Under the pieces are notes generated by a model. That model searched no databases. It was given only the letters and a program-made list of their open reading frames with translations, and was not told the origin of the DNA. Below are positions 60,234-64,000 of a DNA stretch of 64,000 nucleotides, piece after piece (positions within the stretch are counted from its first letter, which is position 1; each line of letters opens with the position of its first letter). The DNA comes from Karalla daura (lineage: Eukaryota; Chordata; Actinopteri; Chaetodontiformes; Leiognathidae), in assembly GCA_029224185.1 (NCBI GenBank), contig CM055198.1, positions 5,708,073 through 5,772,072 of the forward strand. The letters run 5' to 3'. The translations under genes were made by a program, and so were the position numbers.

Positions 60234-63200
60234 CCCTGCCCGGGGATGGAATAATGACCCATTCTTCTACCAAAAGTCTGTAGGAAAATACTGAAGTTGA
60301 GTCTTCAACAGCTTTGGTTTCCACCCGTCCCACAGATCACAGAATTGTCCTGTACTCAAAAGTAGCAAGTCTTTTATCGAATCAGCTAATACTGATACAT
60401 TTTTTGAAATTACATAAGACAAAATGGAGAGGTAATGTTGTCTTTTTTTCCAAAGAATCAGAAAACTTGCAGCTCATGAAAAAAACAGGAGCTGTCCGTT
60501 GTCAGGCCTGCCCACGTCTGAGAGCAGAGGGCAAACTGTGGAGTGCAGTGCAGAGTCCTGTCGCCCATGATCGACCATCTGACCCAAGGCAACATTCAGG
60601 GGCCTCAGGGGATACCTGCATGCTGTCCCTTGTTTTCTCTCCAGCGCATACTGAGAACAACCGCAGCATCGGGCTGAGGCCCCTTGCCACTTATCAGATG
60701 ACTATACATTGTTAGAAAGCATTTCCACCGAATAATCATCTCATGACCCTGTAGATTTATCCTGTGACCCTTGCAAAGGTGCCTAAGCCCTAGCTTGGGA
60801 AGCACTGTGTGAACTTGAAATGTATAAAAAAGCTGTTTACGCCCAGAGCCCCACTCTGACTCACTGCAGATAAATGCTGATAGATTATAATAACTTCTGA
60901 CTGTGTGTTTTTGATATCTATATATCAAGTAAGTCATAATTATGCATATCATAGTGGGTACAGGAAATCATTTCTTACCCTTATAGCATTATGATTTCTA
61001 TTATATTCCTCAGTCAGATTATGCACTCATCTTTTCTCTTCCTCCATGAAGTGCATTTCATTTTGAGCGCTGTGTAATACTGTTGCAGTGATAAGGTGGT
61101 TGGTGACAGTACTCTATTTATTATGGTATAGTCTCCGAGAGTAATCCTGGGTCTGTAAGCTGCTGAAATGGAAATCTAATAATAGCATTTTCTAATACTG
61201 TTCCCTTATCTTGCTATCTCTCTGTCCCCCTCTCCCTTTCTCCCTCTCTCACACACATGTGCACATGCACACAAAAGCACGCGCGCACGCACGCTGATAC
61301 AAACGCGAACACAAAGGTTTTTAAATGGCATAATGATGAATCTGAACTGACTCACTCTGGCTCTGGAGATGAATTGATGAAGATCAGAGCTCTGCTGAGG
61401 CGAACAGCAATTCAGATTTAACATACACATACACACAAACACACATAAATAGTCCACTTTTGTTTTATGAAATCCCTAAAATGTACATCAAATGTACATC
61501 CATTGATATTCTGTGCATCACTGTGTCATCAGTATCGGGATTTTGGGTATGTGAACGGTCTTGTCATCAGAGGGGTCCAGTGTATTGTATTCGACTGCCA
61601 GTGCATAAGTGCACTGTATGTGACGTACGCTCTCTGTGACGATAACAACCGTGGCAGTTACCTTGGCAACAGATTAGATGATCAAATGAGACATAAATAG
61701 CAGCAGAAATATTAAAAATAGACCGTCTAAAAATTTACTCCGAGTGATCGTCCTTAACAGATCAATGGCGGTGAGGAATGGAAGTGACATATAAGTGGTC
61801 GCCATGGAAACAGACCAGCCCATGTGGGATCACTGGGGGGGATTTTTGGGTTGATTGTGAGGTTGAGATGGAGGGGTGAGGAGAGAGCAGGAGAAAGAGC
61901 AGCAGGAGAGAGGAAGAGAGTGAGCGCGTGGGCAGGAAAGGAGGGAGGAAGGGAGGGGGGGTCAATGGAGGAAAATATAGAGAGCGGGAGAGAGAAAGAG
62001 AGAGAGGGAGAAATGATGGGCGTAATCCGGATTAAAACGGTGGGTTTTGGACAATCCCGAGTTAGGGCCGACGCATCCATGCCAGCTCCCCACCCACCAC
62101 GACTCTCTCGTGCCAAGCTCCAACCCAAATCAGCCGCTCTGGCACATGCAGGGAGCCTCCATGACATACAGGCAGACAGCACATGGCTGCTCAGGGAACA
62201 TCCCAGACACACAGCAACAACACACTCTGAAGCCTGACTGGTCCTCATCTAACAAAAAAAAGCTACATAAAAAGCTATACATATATAAATTTGGCCTTAT
62301 ATTGACATTGCACAGTTGTGGAATTTAAAGGAGTATGTTACTTAGTAACCGCAGCTTGTTCTCCTCTTGAGCGTTTCAGTTTTATGGCCTCCTTCCTCCC
62401 AGTGACAACAATGGCCATAAAGCGAGTAAGACAATGAATGGATGGTTATCCTTCCTGCCTCATTTGTTCCTGCTGCAGAAGCATGCCGATGTTGAAAAGG
62501 TGTGGAGCACTTTCCGTTGAAAATCGAACGATATCTGTGAATGCACTTGGGTTGTTGGTCCGCCGCTGTGACTTTCGGGTGGATTAAATGCGTTTCCGTT
62601 CATCTGATTGTACACACACTGTGATGTATGGTGAAATTGAATGAATGCATTCATGAAGCAGCCGCGGCATCCGAGTCCTGGCTTCCTGTAGCTGTTTTAG
62701 AATCAGTCAGCGACTTCTGCATCAGTGAGCCCATATGGAAATAAATGACTGAAGCTGCAGGAAATGGAACCATTTGATTGAAGTCGTGTACACATGTGCA
62801 GCAGTAGTTGACATTTTAAGCTACATATGTGCCCCTACAGGGAGTGACATGTTTTGCATTACATTTTCTGGCACGTAACGAGCGGCTGGCCCAAGCAACA
62901 CCAGTTGCTCTGAGTAACAGCTTTTGATCAAGTCTCATGTCTCAGTTGCTGAGTTGTCATTTTCTTTTAATGTACATGTCCTAATATTTTTTCAGGGCAC
63001 TCCGAAGCAAATATGACTGCGCTTTGGTTAATCTGTGCAAAAGCTGTGGCATAAAAATCTAATCGTAATTGTGTCCTCTAAATTCAACATATCTTTATTT
63101 TTAGCTCTCTCTACATGTATAAGATAGATATGGTAAGACATCTTGGTATGAAAACTGTTATTACATCAGCTTCCTCCATAGACCACGCGAGGCTTCCTCT

Positions 63201-63385
63201 CACCAATATGGCAGCCATGTTGGCACACACCACTGTAACGAGCAGCAGCGGCCAGTGGTGCATCTGCATGCAAACACTGCCTGTATGATGTGACACTGAC
63301 GTCTGTTGGAGACACAGCTTTCTCCAGTAAACAGCGTGAATCCTGCCACTGCCATTCTACAGGTTGTGAGGGCTAAATTTATCCA

Positions 63386-63387
63386 CC

Positions 63388-63432
<45 letters not shown>

Positions 63433-63433
63433 C
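63386..63433 (+). repeat. C19 run fused to (AC)n
   Basis: Nineteen C residues run directly into about 15 AC units. Confidence 0.9.
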
Positions 63434-63670
63434 ACTCAGCGCTGTCTACCGAGCGACGCTTTCATAATTGGCCGGGAGAGCGGTGTGAACGCAGCATACT
63501 GCCCAAAGAGGAACGCGCTCCCCACAGCTCGGCTTAATTGAAGGATCTGCAAATGGGATTCGTGTGTGCGAGCGTGGTGAGGTGTGAATGCATTGTCGCA
63601 AACTGTCTGGTTGCTCATATGCAAAGACGTCGACTGTGGCAGTTCATGTGGAGTTTGTGTGTGTGTATGT

Positions 63671-63674
<4 letters not shown>

Positions 63675-63743
<69 letters not shown>
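63675..63743 (+). repeat. (GA)n microsatellite
   Basis: About 34 uninterrupted GA units, followed at 63841-63902 by a second compound (GT)n/(GA)n tract. The minus-strand frame reading Ser-Leu repeats is an artefact. Confidence 0.95.
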
Positions 63744-63746
<3 letters not shown>

Positions 63747-64000
63747 GCAGGTCGTGTGTGTTTCTGCCCCTTAGTAATGAGTAAATATAATAATCATGGG
63801 GCGTGTTAGCTTGAGCACATGTCTGTATATTTGGATGGCCATCTGGTAGTGTGTGCGTGTGCATGTGTGTGTGCGTGCGAGAGAGAGAGAGAGAGAGAGA
63901 GAAAGCTCACGTGTGAGTGAGGGGGGTAGTGAATCAGATGTCTCCTTACAGTATGCTGCTCCTAATGGAGGTGGTGTGTGTTTAGCGAGGTGCTAGGTAT

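Larger units (their letters stand above)
52211..64000 (-). other. Probable first intron and upstream region of the connexin gene
   Basis: No coding exon was recognised. Because GJD genes have their first ~71 coding bases on a separate exon and I could not find it here, this 11.8 kb is most likely intron. It contains motif-rich, repeat-poor blocks (about 54060-54300 and 54400-54660) and many microsatellites: (AC)n 55679-55700, (GT)n 55999-56026, C-rich 56307-56340, GA/CT-rich stretches 57600-57980, (GT)n 60207-60230, C19-(AC)n 63386-63433, (GA)n 63675-63743 and 63877-63902. A degenerate interspersed repeat fragment lies at about 58915-59050. Confidence 0.5.

Overview
This is a vertebrate nuclear genome window, almost certainly from a ray-finned (probably percomorph) fish. 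The evidence is multi-exon genes with GT/AG introns, very short introns in the gene-rich left third, abundant dinucleotide and tetranucleotide microsatellites, several copies of an interspersed repeat common in teleosts, and a Cx34-type connexin gene of the kind known from fishes. I see no prokaryotic, viral, CRISPR or recognisable transposase genes. All four genes that I can support lie on the minus strand. I read their exon structures by hand; for the three complete genes the exon lengths add up to an exact multiple of three with matching splice phases.

Layout. 1-6280: intergenic DNA downstream of rinl, with long (GT)n runs. 6281-13077: rinl, a RIN-family Rab5/Rab22 exchange factor (10 exons, 759 aa, SH2 + RIN homology + VPS9, no RA domain). 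13078-14127: probable rinl 5' region with cAMP-response-element palindromes. 14759-19078: sirt2, a complete NAD-dependent deacetylase (16 coding exons, 381 aa) whose catalytic and zinc residues carry the same numbers as in human SIRT2. 19995-21850: dmac2 (ATP5SL), a complex I assembly factor (6 exons, 254 aa). A 320-bp GATA/GGAT microsatellite lies only about 110 bp upstream of the dmac2 start codon.

22290-45240: a gene desert with microsatellites, a 1.1-kb pyrimidine-rich tract and scattered AT-rich blocks that could be regulatory. 45241-51360: sequence that could be a very long 3' UTR of the connexin gene, ending in a well-formed polyadenylation signal next to a perfect 10-bp hairpin. 51361-52210: the large coding exon of a delta-group gap-junction gene (Cx34-type, gjd1, relative of GJD2/Cx36). 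52211-64000: most likely its first intron; the short first coding exon was not found.

The genes do not form one pathway (endosomal Rab activation, cytoplasmic deacetylation, mitochondrial complex I assembly, electrical synapses). What links them is ancient synteny: RINL and SIRT2 are neighbours in human 19q13.2 and DMAC2 is on the same arm. 19q13 is paralogous to 15q14, where GJD2 lies, so gjd1 here looks like the genome-duplication sister of GJD2. I found no previously undescribed system. The most notable observations are a rinl SH2 domain lacking its phosphotyrosine-binding arginine, a rinl start codon apparently split by an intron, the extended connexin 3' end, and the paralogon relationship.
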